Origin: Dromaius novaehollandiae
Lineage: Eukaryota; Chordata; Aves; Casuariiformes; Dromaiidae
Direction: 5' to 3'
Assembly (NCBI RefSeq): GCF_036370855.1
Contig: NC_088102.1
Coordinates: 19,697,001-19,761,000 of the forward strand
Length of the DNA: 64,000 nt
Shown here in pieces: positions 1 to 16,100 of this stretch. Every line of letters starts with the position of its first letter. Positions within the stretch are counted from its first letter, which is position 1. The notes beneath the pieces were generated by a model. It made no database searches and was not told the DNA's origin. It saw nothing but the letters and a program-made list of their open reading frames with translations. Made by a program: the position numbers and the translations under genes.

Positions 1-4800
<4,800 letters not shown>

Positions 4801-4836
4801 TAACACATTAAAAAATTTAGTGTATATCTAGATTTT

Positions 4837-4846
4837 GGGGGGGGGG
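4837..4846. repeat. G10 homopolymer
   Basis: Ten consecutive Gs lie in an AT-rich intron, 60 bp downstream of an RPS6KA5 splice donor. Confidence 0.9.
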
Positions 4847-5722
4847 TTATTAATTAAAAATTGTATTTGTACTTCAAGATCTGTGATTGCTTGTAGCGGC
4901 AATTTTTTCTATGCACGTAACATTTAGGAGTGAGTACAGTGAAAAGGAGTGATGAGCTGAATTTCTTGCAAACGTATACTGATGAGGCTTTGAGGACTGA
5001 GAGACGGCTGTTCATGAAATAGCTATTATAAATGTGCTATTTTAGAGAAGTACATTAAAAGGTCTTTAAGGTTGGGTTTAAAAAAAAAGCTTCTGTTTAA
5101 CTTAAGTCACTTTGAATTTATTTGTCCTACTTGTGGTTACAAAATCAAGGTAAAATTTCTGGAATATACCTATTCCTTATTTTTAATATCATGGATACCT
5201 TTTTAGTGGATGCAATTGTCTACCAATATATCTTTACTAAAAAAGTTTAAGTTGTAACTGTATTATACAAATGTAATATTGATTCTCGTAATACCTTCTA
5301 CCAAGTATAAACTGAAATCAAACAGGTTCATGCTGAAATACTTGTAAGGGTTTACTACCACCAAGAGAAAAAGAAAACAATAGTTATGTGCAGAGGTTGC
5401 AATAATGCAAAATGATTTGAGTTGAAAGAAAAATAATAATTTAACTAAGTGTAATTCCTGAAAATGTAATCTTGAATGATTTTAAGGCTTAATAAAAATA
5501 TTTCTAAATTAAACAGTGGAAGATGCCAATTAATAATGTTAGGTATTATTCAAATACAGATAATGACAGTCTGGCCCTTAAATACATGTAAAGGCCAGTA
5601 AAATCATTGCTGTAGTTGCAATAAGAACTAGCAGAAGTCTGTCAAGAAATCTGTCCAGAGATCGTAGTATGTCTTGCCATAAAACATTCATAGTAAGCAT
5701 ACAGCAATGAAGTGTCTTAAAC

Positions 5723-5726
<4 letters not shown>

Positions 5727-5762
<36 letters not shown>
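5727..5762. repeat. A36 homopolymer next to a splice acceptor
   Basis: An uninterrupted run of 36 A residues ends 28 nt upstream of the terminal RPS6KA5 coding exon. The remaining 28 nt must hold both the branch point and the pyrimidine tract. Its length is likely to be polymorphic. Confidence 0.95.
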
Positions 5763-5764
<2 letters not shown>

Positions 5765-5790
5765 TAAAATTACCTTTTATTTTTAAACAG

Positions 5791-6030
5791 GCTTTTAACA
5801 AGTACAAAAGGGAAGGATTTTGTCTCCAGAATGTTGACAAGGCACCTCTCGCAAAGAGAAGGAAAATGAAAAAAACAAGTACAAGCACAGAGACACGTAG
5901 CAGCTCCAGTGAAAGTTCACATTCTTCTTCCTCTCATTCTCATGGTAAAACTACACCTACAAAGACGCTGCAGCCAACGAACCCTACTGACAGCAATAAC
6001 CCAGAAACCATCTTCCAGTTCTCTGACTGA
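5791..6030 (+). CDS. RPS6KA5: RPS6KA5 terminal coding exon: NLS and Ser-rich tail
   Basis: This exon has 240 nt including the TGA stop at 6028-6030, and enters in phase 0. It reads AFNKYKREGFCLQNVDKAPL, then the basic cluster AKRRKMKK (nuclear localisation signal of MSK1). A Ser/His-rich segment (residues about 31-52 of the exon) follows, holding the autophosphorylation-type serines. The exon ends NPETIFQFSD. Human MSK1, as I remember it, continues with three more residues after FQFSD; here TGA follows the Asp directly. The exon is otherwise collinear with the mammalian C terminus. The upstream reading through the poly(A) tract is intronic. Confidence 0.95.
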   Translation, partial: AFNKYKREGFCLQNVDKAPLAKRRKMKKTSTSTETRSSSSESSHSSSSHSHGKTTPTKTLQPTNPTDSNNPETIFQFSD

Positions 6031-7102
6031 AAAGCAGAGAACATCCTGTCTTGAAAACCTAAGTGTTTATAAACTTGGTAGTAGCTATATTGTCCTCTTC
6101 CACCCTTCCTCCCCGTGGCTTACAGGCTACAGGAACGTGTTTGTTGCTTTAAAAATTTATTTCAATCATACTTTTTAGCTTTGTATTTCAATACATTTGT
6201 TTTTAGCATTAAGTTTGGTATCACTGGATATGGTATAATACTATTATACAACCAGCATTGTACTCTCTTAGGGCTAAATTACTAGTGTGCAGTCAAGCTC
6301 CAAGTAAGGAGCTTTGCTGCTCATGGTACAGCTTAGCGGAAGATTGTTTCTTGGTGTCAAAATCTTCCTCCCAGTTTCTTCCCCGCTGTTCAAAGAAAGG
6401 AATGCTCTGTAAAAGGTATAAATTTCTTGGATCTTGTGCTTTTGCCCAGCTGTCAGAAGAATGTTGTAGAATTTGATTCTTCCTTCATCTAAGGAATCAT
6501 TGGTACAGTGCACCAAACCAATATAGTTCCTTAAAACCTTTTAAATTTGTGATTACATTCTGTCCCATTTATTTGAAATCTAAGAACAAAATGAAGCATT
6601 ATGGAACTCCTCTTGTATTGCTATTTTTAAAAGTTACTCCAAATATCTCGTTTTAAACAACTGGGAATATAAGTCTTAGATATTTCTTTTTATTTATTTT
6701 TTTAAACATCTAGGATAATAGATGTCTAATAAGGTGAGGTGACTAGTACTGTGATACAATATTTTTATTTCTACTTTTTGAAGTTACTGACTTTAAAAAT
6801 GTTTTACAGATTCTAAAATGTAATGATATAACAGAGAGAGTGAAATTTCATATTGAGTGCTTTGGAAAATGGTCACATGTTAAAATATCTATTTCAAGAG
6901 TTAACTATAATTTATATTTTCTTTTTATATTTACACAATTTTAAAATACTGAGATTTTTTTAAAGATGCAAAAACTCCAGTTTCAATATTTGTTATTGTA
7001 GGGTCCATATGAAATGTATACCAAGTTATTTGAATTTTGCATTGTGCAAATATGGTATTTGATTTAATAGTTACTGTAAAGTATTAGAATTTTTTTTGTT
7101 TT

Positions 7103-7146
7103 TGCACTTTATAACATCAAAATGAGATGTTTTATAATAAAGTGCA
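7103..7146 (+). promoter_or_regulatory. Hairpin containing a poly(A) signal and a miR-17-type seed match
   Basis: The outer arms TGCACTTTA (7103-7111) and TAAAGTGCA (7138-7146) are perfect 9-bp complements. The inner arms AACATC (7113-7118) and GATGTT (7126-7131) add 6 bp around a 7-nt loop. The AATAAA at 7136-7141 overlaps the 3' arm. GCACTTTA (7104-7111) is an 8-mer match to the miR-17/20/106 seed family, from memory of that seed. Confidence 0.6.
7136..7141 (+). terminator. AATAAA poly(A) signal, proximal
   Basis: A canonical hexamer about 1.1 kb after the RPS6KA5 stop codon, followed by a T/G-rich stretch. It is the best single candidate for the end of the transcript. Confidence 0.5.
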
Positions 7147-7555
7147 CACAGATCTTTATTCCTACAAGGTGCTGAGCACTGCTTTGCTGGGTTGAATCAC
7201 CTGAAGTCCACCTTATTGGTGGTTGTGGTCATTGTGAAGAACTCTGTACTTTGCAGGACTGAATCCCTGTATATTATCCAGTGTTTTCATTCCTTACTTT
7301 AAATTGCAAAGCTCTTTCTAGCTTGCTTTTACATTGTATGTAACAAATACTAGACCTGGGCACCTTGTGTAGTGTAGTTATTAACAACTCATGCACTGGG
7401 AATACTAAAGGGAAACTATATTGAACACTGTGCTTCATAATTTGTTCACTGTGGTGTTCTACAGTGACGTATTTCCTACTGTGATAGTATAGTATGTACA
7501 TAACTGTTTGGAATCATAAATGTGACAGAAACATTATCAGCGATAAACTGATAAA

Positions 7556-7561
7556 AATAAA
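7556..7561 (+). terminator. AATAAA poly(A) signal, alternative
   Basis: A second canonical hexamer, in ATAAAAATAAATTG, 1.5 kb after the stop codon. It is a possible distal end of RPS6KA5. Confidence 0.3.
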
Positions 7562-8287
7562 TTGATCAGCATATTTTATAGGTTTATGGAGAGCACTTTT
7601 ATTGCTCGTATTCTCAATGACTAGGGATAATTTAAGTGCTGAAGAAGATTCCAGTTTTGCAAATACTTATGCATGTGAGTCTTTCCACTGAAATCAGAGA
7701 AACTCATTGTGAAAAGTCAGGCATATGCATAAATTTGTGCGATGGAAGATGAATTGAATAGGATATTTTGTTAATAGCTTACTGTATCTTAAAGTAAACT
7801 TAAACCCTATGCAAAAAAGGTTATAGGAATTGTTTATATTAGTGGTTTTATTTATAGAATTACATCAGATATCAGTATTGATAAACACAACACATCCATG
7901 TTTACAGGGATTGTGTGTATCAAAATAAGGCTTTGAAGCCCAACATGTTTGTTCTATGTTTCTTTAATATTAATAATGGCATTCTGAGGTTTGGGAATTG
8001 CTTATGTGAATTACTTTACTACTTTCTTGATGTGAATGTCAACAGTAATTGCAGCATTAATTTCAGGTTGATGTGAATCTTGAGATTTGCACTGTTTATG
8101 TAGAAGTAGTATATTTAAAGATCAGTGTATGTGCTAATAACACAACCAGTTTTAAGTGGCCGGTGTTAAAATATTGAAAAATAATTGTCAATGTAATATA
8201 TGCAGGTTTGCTTTCTGAATGCTTTCTTTGGAAGTAATCTCAATAGTGAACATGGCTCATTTGTAAAGAAATACCTTCCCTTTCCCC

Positions 8288-8293
8288 AATAAA
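8288..8293 (+). terminator. AATAAA poly(A) signal, distal alternative
   Basis: A canonical hexamer in CCCCAATAAACTTG, followed by a G/T-rich region. It would give a 2.3-kb 3' UTR. Confidence 0.35.
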
Positions 8294-8613
8294 CTTGCTG
8301 TAAATACAGAAAAAATGCACAATTAATACTTGTTATGCATAGAGTTCAAGTGAATTGGCGGGGGCAGGTTGTAAAGTTCAGTGGCTTGCACTTTGAGGAG
8401 TTCCTGCCATGGAATTTGTTTTCTTCAAAGTGGATACAGCAAAAACCTGTTTTGGGGTTTGATTTCATTTAAGTGTAGGAAGGTTTTGAGTACTAAATGG
8501 ATTTGGACTATTGTGACCCAGCTGAAATAAATTTTTAAAGTTAGAAACATAATACAGTTGTTTCCCTCTTGGGAAATTTCAACTGATGCCATTTTATATT
8601 TTTATAGAAACTC

Positions 8614-8629
8614 AATAAAAGTGAATAAA
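8614..8629 (+). terminator. Two close AATAAA signals, distal alternative
   Basis: AATAAA occurs at 8614-8619 and again at 8624-8629. This pair marks the longest plausible RPS6KA5 3' UTR; no further evidence is visible. Confidence 0.3.
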
Positions 8630-11600
8630 ATACTAAAAAAGGAATGCTCACACAAGCTACTAAATGCTACAGATAATAGCTGTATTGTCAGATTTTTTTT
8701 TCCCCACAGTTCCTCACAGTTTTTGTGAGAGACTGTTATGAGTTTAACATTGTTAGAACTTACATTAATGAGTATACATCACTGATATGAAAGACAATGT
8801 TTATACAAGAATATTTCTGGGGGGTGTGTGGGTTGTGCTCTAACAGTAGTTATTAAATAGAATTTAAAAACAGGATAATTTTTTTTGGCATGGGTAAGTA
8901 CATTTAGGTGTTGACTTGTGTTTGCTTTGAAGCAGCTGTCTGGGATGGCTGAAATGAGTATCACCTCTAGCTTTCTACTGCCTCCAGATAACAGCTCTTG
9001 AGGATGTGTGTTTGAGTCTGAGCTGTCTGAATTTATAGATCAGCAGCTTTACCTAAGCAACTACTGATCTCCATTTACATTCATGAACTGGATTGCAAAC
9101 TACGCAGCTTAAGAGCAGTTCACTTCTTTTTTGCGTGTCCCTTGCAACAGGCTCATTACTCTTGACAGAAAAATGTGCTGTTACAGCTAAATCTGTTGCC
9201 CATCCTCGTGCTCTACATCATATATAATAAAAGACCATGGACCTTATTTTTCATAGTTATATCACTATTCCAAATCCGAAATGTACAAAGCAATCCTCAT
9301 TAGTACTAGCAAGTACTAAGTTACTTTACATGGGTCTGATAGAGATACTAGACTGTAAATTATGCTTGTATTCAGAGTAAGTTTCCTTCACAGTGCTGCT
9401 ATGAGTCAAGCAACTTTAATGTCCAGTAACGGTATCTTTCTTCTACTGTCAGAAAGGCAGTGCAGTCAGCAGTATTGTAGGCAGTTTTATTTGCAAAATC
9501 AAATTTCTTATCAGCACAGATTGAAATAACTATGGATGATTATTTATATTAATCTAATATTAAAAGTACTGAATATTCTGTTGGTAATTTTTGTAATATT
9601 CTTAGAAATACAAATTTTAATAATTAAGAGGAAATTATGGAAAAGGGTTTAGACAAGTACCAAGGAAGTAACATGACTTACTGTTCCTCTGACTTAGTGA
9701 ATGTCTACCCTTTACATAAGGAAAAGCAACTAGAATATTGTTTTTTCATAGAAGGGTCAACGCCTTTGGCATAAACATATTGTTTACTACCATAAAAAAG
9801 AACTTTATTAAAATACTTCATTAAACATTTTTGGGCTCATATAAAAATACAGTATTGTATCAGAACTGATTGAGACTTGCAAGTTGGCATTGCTTATGCA
9901 CATATCTTCTTTGCCCTTTTTCCATAGCTGCTTTTCTGAACAAAATAATACCAGCACAGCCACGTTCCCTAGTGCTCATCCAGGAACAGGATACTTTCTT
10001 GGCAAAAATGTTCACAGAGTGATCATGTATGCTGTATTAGTTTTGCTGCAGTGTTGTAGAGGTGTCTTATTTTTAATATGTATGTGTTATGTGCATGTCT
10101 ATAGATACATGCTGTGTTGCACATCTTGGCTGCAATTTAAAATGATCTGCACTGTTTTAACAGAACCTGTGCTTGAAAATGAGTTCTCAACCTGCACAAA
10201 TTCAGAGGACCAGGCAAAGGGACTGCAGAAAAGGAAGGGGGTTGTGGGGGATTATAGATGAGGGGCTTCTGGGAAGAGGTTTTCTGCGGGAAATGTTCGC
10301 TATTTTACTTCACTATTTCCACAGGCATGTAATACTCACTGATACTGAATTGCAGGCTTCCTTTCCAGTCACCCCTGCTACCTATGTTTCATAACTCTAC
10401 AGGTCTGTGTGTGTACCTGTATGTGTGCATACACGTGTGTGTATCTCTATATGGTATTTTTGTCTCTTCAGTTGGATTTTTTTTTTCTTATTCCTTAGGT
10501 ATCATTCCAGGCGTTTTTACCAGGTTGGTGGTCTTTCTGTTTTCTTAACATTTTCTTCCCATATACAACAGTCTCTCTCAGCACTTTTTCACATTGAATA
10601 ACAATTGTGTTTCCTTCCTTCAGTTGAGATATTTGAGTGAATACTCTGGATTGAGAGGACAGGAAATAGCATGGCCGCTTGTGCTGTAGAGATCAAAGTC
10701 CTTTGATCTTTGCTGACCTTTGAGAAACACTTTTCATCTTGCTCCTTAGAGTCCAGTCCCTGGGGATCAGTAGAAAATAACAAATGCGACGCTGTTGGCT
10801 AGCTTTCTCCTGCCATCTCTCATTTTTACGAGTCACTTGTTTCGAACTCCCAGCATCTATTAAACACCCATGTAGAAAAAGAGATTCAGGAGTCGGAGGA
10901 TGATTCCTGCAGTTCATGCCAGTGAATGAAGCGGTGCTCTTATTGCATAGACCAGCTTGAGCAGTCTTGCTTATTGTGCCCAGAAGCAGCAAGAGCAGAG
11001 AATGCAAAACAGCTGAAATAATGGCAATTTGAAGAAAATAAAGCTAATACGAGCTTCAGAATATATAGTGGATGAAATAGCTAGGGCAAAGCTCTAAAAG
11101 CTAAATATCAAAACTGAAAGATAACACCCATGGCTATACCTTCTGTGGGGCTCATAGGTTAATTACTTCTGGTTTCTAAATAAACTTCCTCCTCTTCTAC
11201 TCTACCTAGAATTTTATGCCTCATTAATGGGACTTTGCTAGTGTACTAAATTCCCACATAAAATGTCTATTTTAGAGCCACAACTACATTTGCATAATTT
11301 TTTAAGGGAACTTTCTTAACTGGAATGTGCAGGAATACCAAATCTGATATTTCACATAGAAAACTTTTGGAAGCGTATGACAGAAAATGGGAAGGCTTGT
11401 TTTTATTTTATATGCAATATATTTTGAAAATATGACTTGACATTTTCTGCCACTTCATTTTGAGTTAAAGTTCATTGTTTACTGTTTTAAATAGGTTATT
11501 TATATATTACTAATAAGAGATTCTGCTGTCACAAGGAAAACAATTTTAAACACCAGCGCATTGCCTAGTCCACAAATTAGACATAACATTATTTGATCAT

Positions 11601-13004
11601 TTATTTAAACTTAAGTTTAATGTAAACTCTAAGGACATAACATTCAAAAGTTGTTTTAAACTTCCATCAATTAATATTGCTTAAAATTGTGTTTCCCTTC
11701 TAGATGTTAAACCAGACACCTTTTTCATTGAAATATTGAACTGAAGCAATTTACTCTCCATATTTCATGCACCAAAATATCTTTTTTTTAGAAGAGGCAT
11801 ATTCTTCTGAATCTTTTATTGTAGAAAAAATCATTTTCTCTTGAAAAATGTTCACACTAATTTGAGTCAAGCCTATATAAAATAATTCTAAAGGAAAAAA
11901 ACATTGTTCAAATCACCATGGTGCCTGTTTCTTTGCTATTAAGCTATTGTATCAGTCGGATTTTAGACCCCGATGCCCTCTATGAACCATATTGGAAAGA
12001 AAAAACAGTTCTTCCTTTGAAAAAGTGCTTATGAAATCTGTTCTTGGGTTATAGCCTGTATTATTCTTTCGGTTGAGCTGGAACACATATATTTTGAAGA
12101 AGTTCAGGTTCTGTGTGATGGAAAGGGAAGTTTCCAACTGCTGGGAAACAATTGCAAGCATTTTGGTAGAGGTGGTTTGGGCTGGTCCAACAGCTTAGTG
12201 TCACCTCCAGGGGCATTCTTGCTCCTTCTTGGCCATGTGCTCTACCCTTTTCTTGCTTCTGGTGCTTATCTCATCTCTCAGCCAGCCAGCAGGAGGGAAA
12301 AAAAATATATACACTTGTTAAGTGAGGAATTTTCTTGAAAATATTAACACTGAGAATAAAAGGGATTAATTGATTTTAAAGTTAATCCAAAGTAATAGCA
12401 ATGAAATATTGCAAAATCAAATATGCTATGGTTATCTTTTTAAAGATAAGAGTTAAATTTAGAAGCATTTTATTTTGACTAATTTTTGAAAACTATGTTA
12501 TCAAGAGGTATATAAAGGAATCCATACTATTCCCACTTAAAATGACCTTCTAAAATTAGCAACCAATCTGGCTGTATTCACAAAGTTCATGCAGAGGCCT
12601 GCTAACTTCTTTTGAAATGCAAACAATAAAGCAGAGAAAAACTAAGGAGCTGTTCAAAAACCCATCACAGGTGAAACTGCAAACTAATTGCAAACTTGCA
12701 ACATTTTTCATAATACAAAGGTAATTTTACTTCTGTAAGCAAATCATGGATATATAAAATTTACCAAGCTGCAGAAAAAATAAACTTAAAAATTTTAAGC
12801 TTCTTAAAATTGGCATCTCATTTACGTTCATCCTTTTTTTTTTAATACATAATTAGTTCTTTTAGTGTGACTGAATTTTGAATTTGGTAAGGAAGAGAAT
12901 CTGAGGATATAGGCTGAGGCCCTGTGAAAACCAAAAGAAATCTATTGGTAAAGATAATCATTTCCTAGCTAGTTTAGTTAAAATATATATTTTACTAGTT
13001 TAGT

Positions 13005-13045
13005 TATATATATATTTATATATATTTATATATATATATATATAA
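13005..13045. repeat. (TA)n microsatellite
   Basis: This is a run of alternating T and A with a few TTT interruptions, inside an AT-rich block that starts near 12980. Confidence 0.85.
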
Positions 13046-13050
13046 ACTGA

Positions 13051-13113
13051 TATATACTGATATAACTACATAACTCGTGTATGCTGATAAAATATATACT
13101 GATATAACTACAT
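13051..13113. repeat. 21-bp direct repeat pair
   Basis: An identical 21-bp word (starting TATATACTGATATAACTACA) occurs at 13051-13071 and 13093-13113, just after the TA microsatellite. This suggests local slippage or duplication. Confidence 0.8.
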
Positions 13114-16100
13114 CTGCGCTAGTCCAGTTTGTATCAGTTAAGGGTGTGACTTTGTACGTGACACATCCAGCTATGCTAAAAAAAACTTTCAAATGTAAAC
13201 TAGACGTTGGCATTACAGCAAAGTGAGAAGATGGAAAAACCAAAACAGTTGTATTTAAAGACCGTATGATGCAAAGAAGTTTTTCTCAATGTTATGCTGA
13301 CAGAGGAGACTACGAGATAGAAGAACCATTATATTGTCTGAAAGAACTTACCCTTCCTACTAACAGTCTTTATTCTTTTCCCCTTTAAAATTGATACAAT
13401 AGTGGGAAAGTGAAGCTAAATTAATATACAGAAGCACTAAGTGCTCATCTCATACAAAGCTTTTCTCAGATGTCTGGCTAACATGAGTTCTTACCCTTTG
13501 AATATCTAGCTCAGCTGTACAAATTAGTTGCTCTGTTTAAGCTACGCGTGCTCAATTGGACAGGCTCACACGTAGTGATACGTTGGTTATATGGTGACTG
13601 TACCAGTTAGAACTGAAAGTGCTATACCCCTGCAGCTTTTGAGTTCAAGTATTAATACTGTTACACTTCATACGTATCACCATGTCAGTCCATTGGAATT
13701 GAGCCCTGGCAAGTCACTTAGTTCAATTTTAAAGCCGTCAGATTAAAAGGAACATTTGAGGTCTATTTTCAAGCTAGCACCAAAGTGAGAACAGGCCTTT
13801 AATCTTAACCTACATCTATATTATAAAAATGAATAAAACCTTGTCATTGGCTTTCAATGTTGATAGTATTACTGAGATGCTACTGTAGCAAATTTTGGCA
13901 TTAATGAATATCTTTATTGTACTGATCTTTCACCTGTAGGAAAAGAAACCTCCAAGATTCTTTTATTTCCCATCAGAGTAAAATTCTTTTGCTCAAGTCC
14001 CAGTAGAAGAGATCATCTGTAATTTCTACCTTTTACCTGTAAAGCTATAGAGGCAAGAAATAAATCGGTGAGAAATCTGAATTTTGACAGCTGGTTATAA
14101 GAGAGCATGCTGTGTTAATTTGCAGTAGGTGGAACAGGGTGTACTATGTGGTGTTTCAGTGTGGGCAGGGAGGGGGAAGAACAAAAGAAATGGGAAGAAA
14201 TGGGAACTAGTCCTACTGAGTTCTTTGCCTCACCATGATTTACTGGACATTCTGGCTGCACAGCATAGAGAATCATTTAAAGGGTACCCCAAAGTCTCCA
14301 AATTTAACTTAAGATAATTAAGAAAAAAATAGATTCACCTGTCAGCTTCTGTCTTGGACAAAAATATCACTGTTTTCAAACTGTTAAGTTGCCAACGTGT
14401 ATGTTTCCAGTGTTGCTTTCCTTAACTCATTGTATTCATAAATGTCAAAATTTGTTGGCTTAGCTGCCGTCTATCAACAGATTGGTGATGATTTCTTTCT
14501 GATGAGTATGCCCTTATCTAAAATTCTTTAATCACATCAATAAACAGCACAAAACCTTGTGGCAGAGGTTTAACAAAAGGCCAGATGAATAATTGTTATG
14601 ATTCATTTTACCCAATATAAGAATGTTTGAACAATGCTTGAGGATAGGGTTTGGATTTTGGATGTTGAGAAGTCAGAACTAGAAGAGAGGATCATCCTTT
14701 GAATGTGGACATTCGAGAAAGCTGTTTTCTGGAGTTGCTCAGAACTCATCAGAGATTTGCACAGCCAGATGCCAACAATCCTGTCTTCTCCAGAGCTGTG
14801 AAAGTCGAATATGCTGATCTGGAAGTTGGCAAGCCCAGCCCATTGTTAACCAGTCCTGTGGGAGCCACCCACCAGTTTAGGAAAATCTACTGGAGCTTCT
14901 GTCTCGGAGATACTGCCCGTTATTTGTAAGCCTTGCTAATCACCAGGGAATGAACAGCAGCTTTTGGCAAATCAGGCTCTCTAGCTGCATTGAAATGGTA
15001 ACTGTAGTGAAGTTTCTGATCTTTAGTCATGCCATTTTCTTCTCTGAGCCATGGTATTCAGAAACAGGAGGAGACTTCTATTGTTCTCCAAAAAGGTGTG
15101 GTTAGCTGCCGTGATGGCTTCAAAGTCGCTGCAAATCAATCTAGATAAATGCATCGTTCTGTCATTATCAACAGTTCAACCTTGGTTTCCCTTAGGAGAG
15201 ATTCTTGCCAGAACTGCCCGCAGCGTAGAGCAGCAGCAGGGGTATTTCGGCGATCTGCTTATCCATGGTTTCTCTGACTCCTGAAGCCTTACGCTAGGAG
15301 CTCTCATCATAGAGAACACCTTAAAGATAAGCTGAGTATCTGAATGTTAGGCAGAGATGGTACTTGGTGTCAGGATGAAGGTGGGATTGTATGTGATACC
15401 CAGGACCTTTACTGCTTGTTATGTTCTGCACACCTTCTATGGCAGTAGGGAGAAGTACCTGAACAAGTTTCTAAGACAGACTGATACAGTGTTTGGAACA
15501 GTCAGAGTTTTTACTGATCTCCAGCACTCTAAGGAGCTCATTTTTAAAGAACAATCATGAATATGCCTGTATGCTTAGGTCCTATGGTGTCAGGCTATCA
15601 ATACACCTTAAAAATGGATTTTTCTAATATTTGAGTTAAATGCATTTTAATGTTCTCCATATGTATCTCCATATGCTCTCCATGTTGTATTCTTCGTTCT
15701 GTTCCTTCTATGAGCTTTCTGTTGATCTTTCTCTTTTATTTCTCCATTTGTATTCATGTCTTTCTACTCATCCTGAAAGGTGATGCATGGATCTTTCTAT
15801 GCAAAAAGAACTGTAGAGTCAAATGTACAATATGTAGAAGGAATAAAAATATGAAGGAAGCCAACAAAACAGAACGATCCCTTTATCATCAGAAGTGTAG
15901 GAATCCATAGCTTAATGTACACTAACTATTGAATGGGAATCTCTTTCATCAGGCAACTGTTAGATTTGCTAAATGTGATGTATAACGTTGGAAGTATAGA
16001 AAAAAATCTTTTATTTGAGAATGAATGTAAACCAACAAGTGCAAACTCAAATAGCACCTTCAAATTCAGATCTCAACATTCTCTGAACAACAGGTGTCAA

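Larger units (their letters stand above)
6031..7165 (+). other. RPS6KA5: RPS6KA5 3' UTR (shortest likely form)
   Basis: This is AT-rich, non-coding sequence directly after the stop codon. The first strong AATAAA is at 7136-7141, with a T/G-rich element (TGCTTTGCTGGGTTG) about 40 nt further on, so cleavage near 7155-7165 is expected. The exact end cannot be fixed from sequence alone. Confidence 0.55.

Noticed and set aside
5688..5888. Minus-strand frame with a poly-Phe run over the last RPS6KA5 exon
   Set aside because: It is the antisense shadow of the A36 tract and the terminal exon.
9884..10261. 125-codon + strand open frame in the intergenic region
   Set aside because: The translation is hydrophobic and Cys/Tyr-rich from T-rich DNA, with no family resemblance and no supporting signals.
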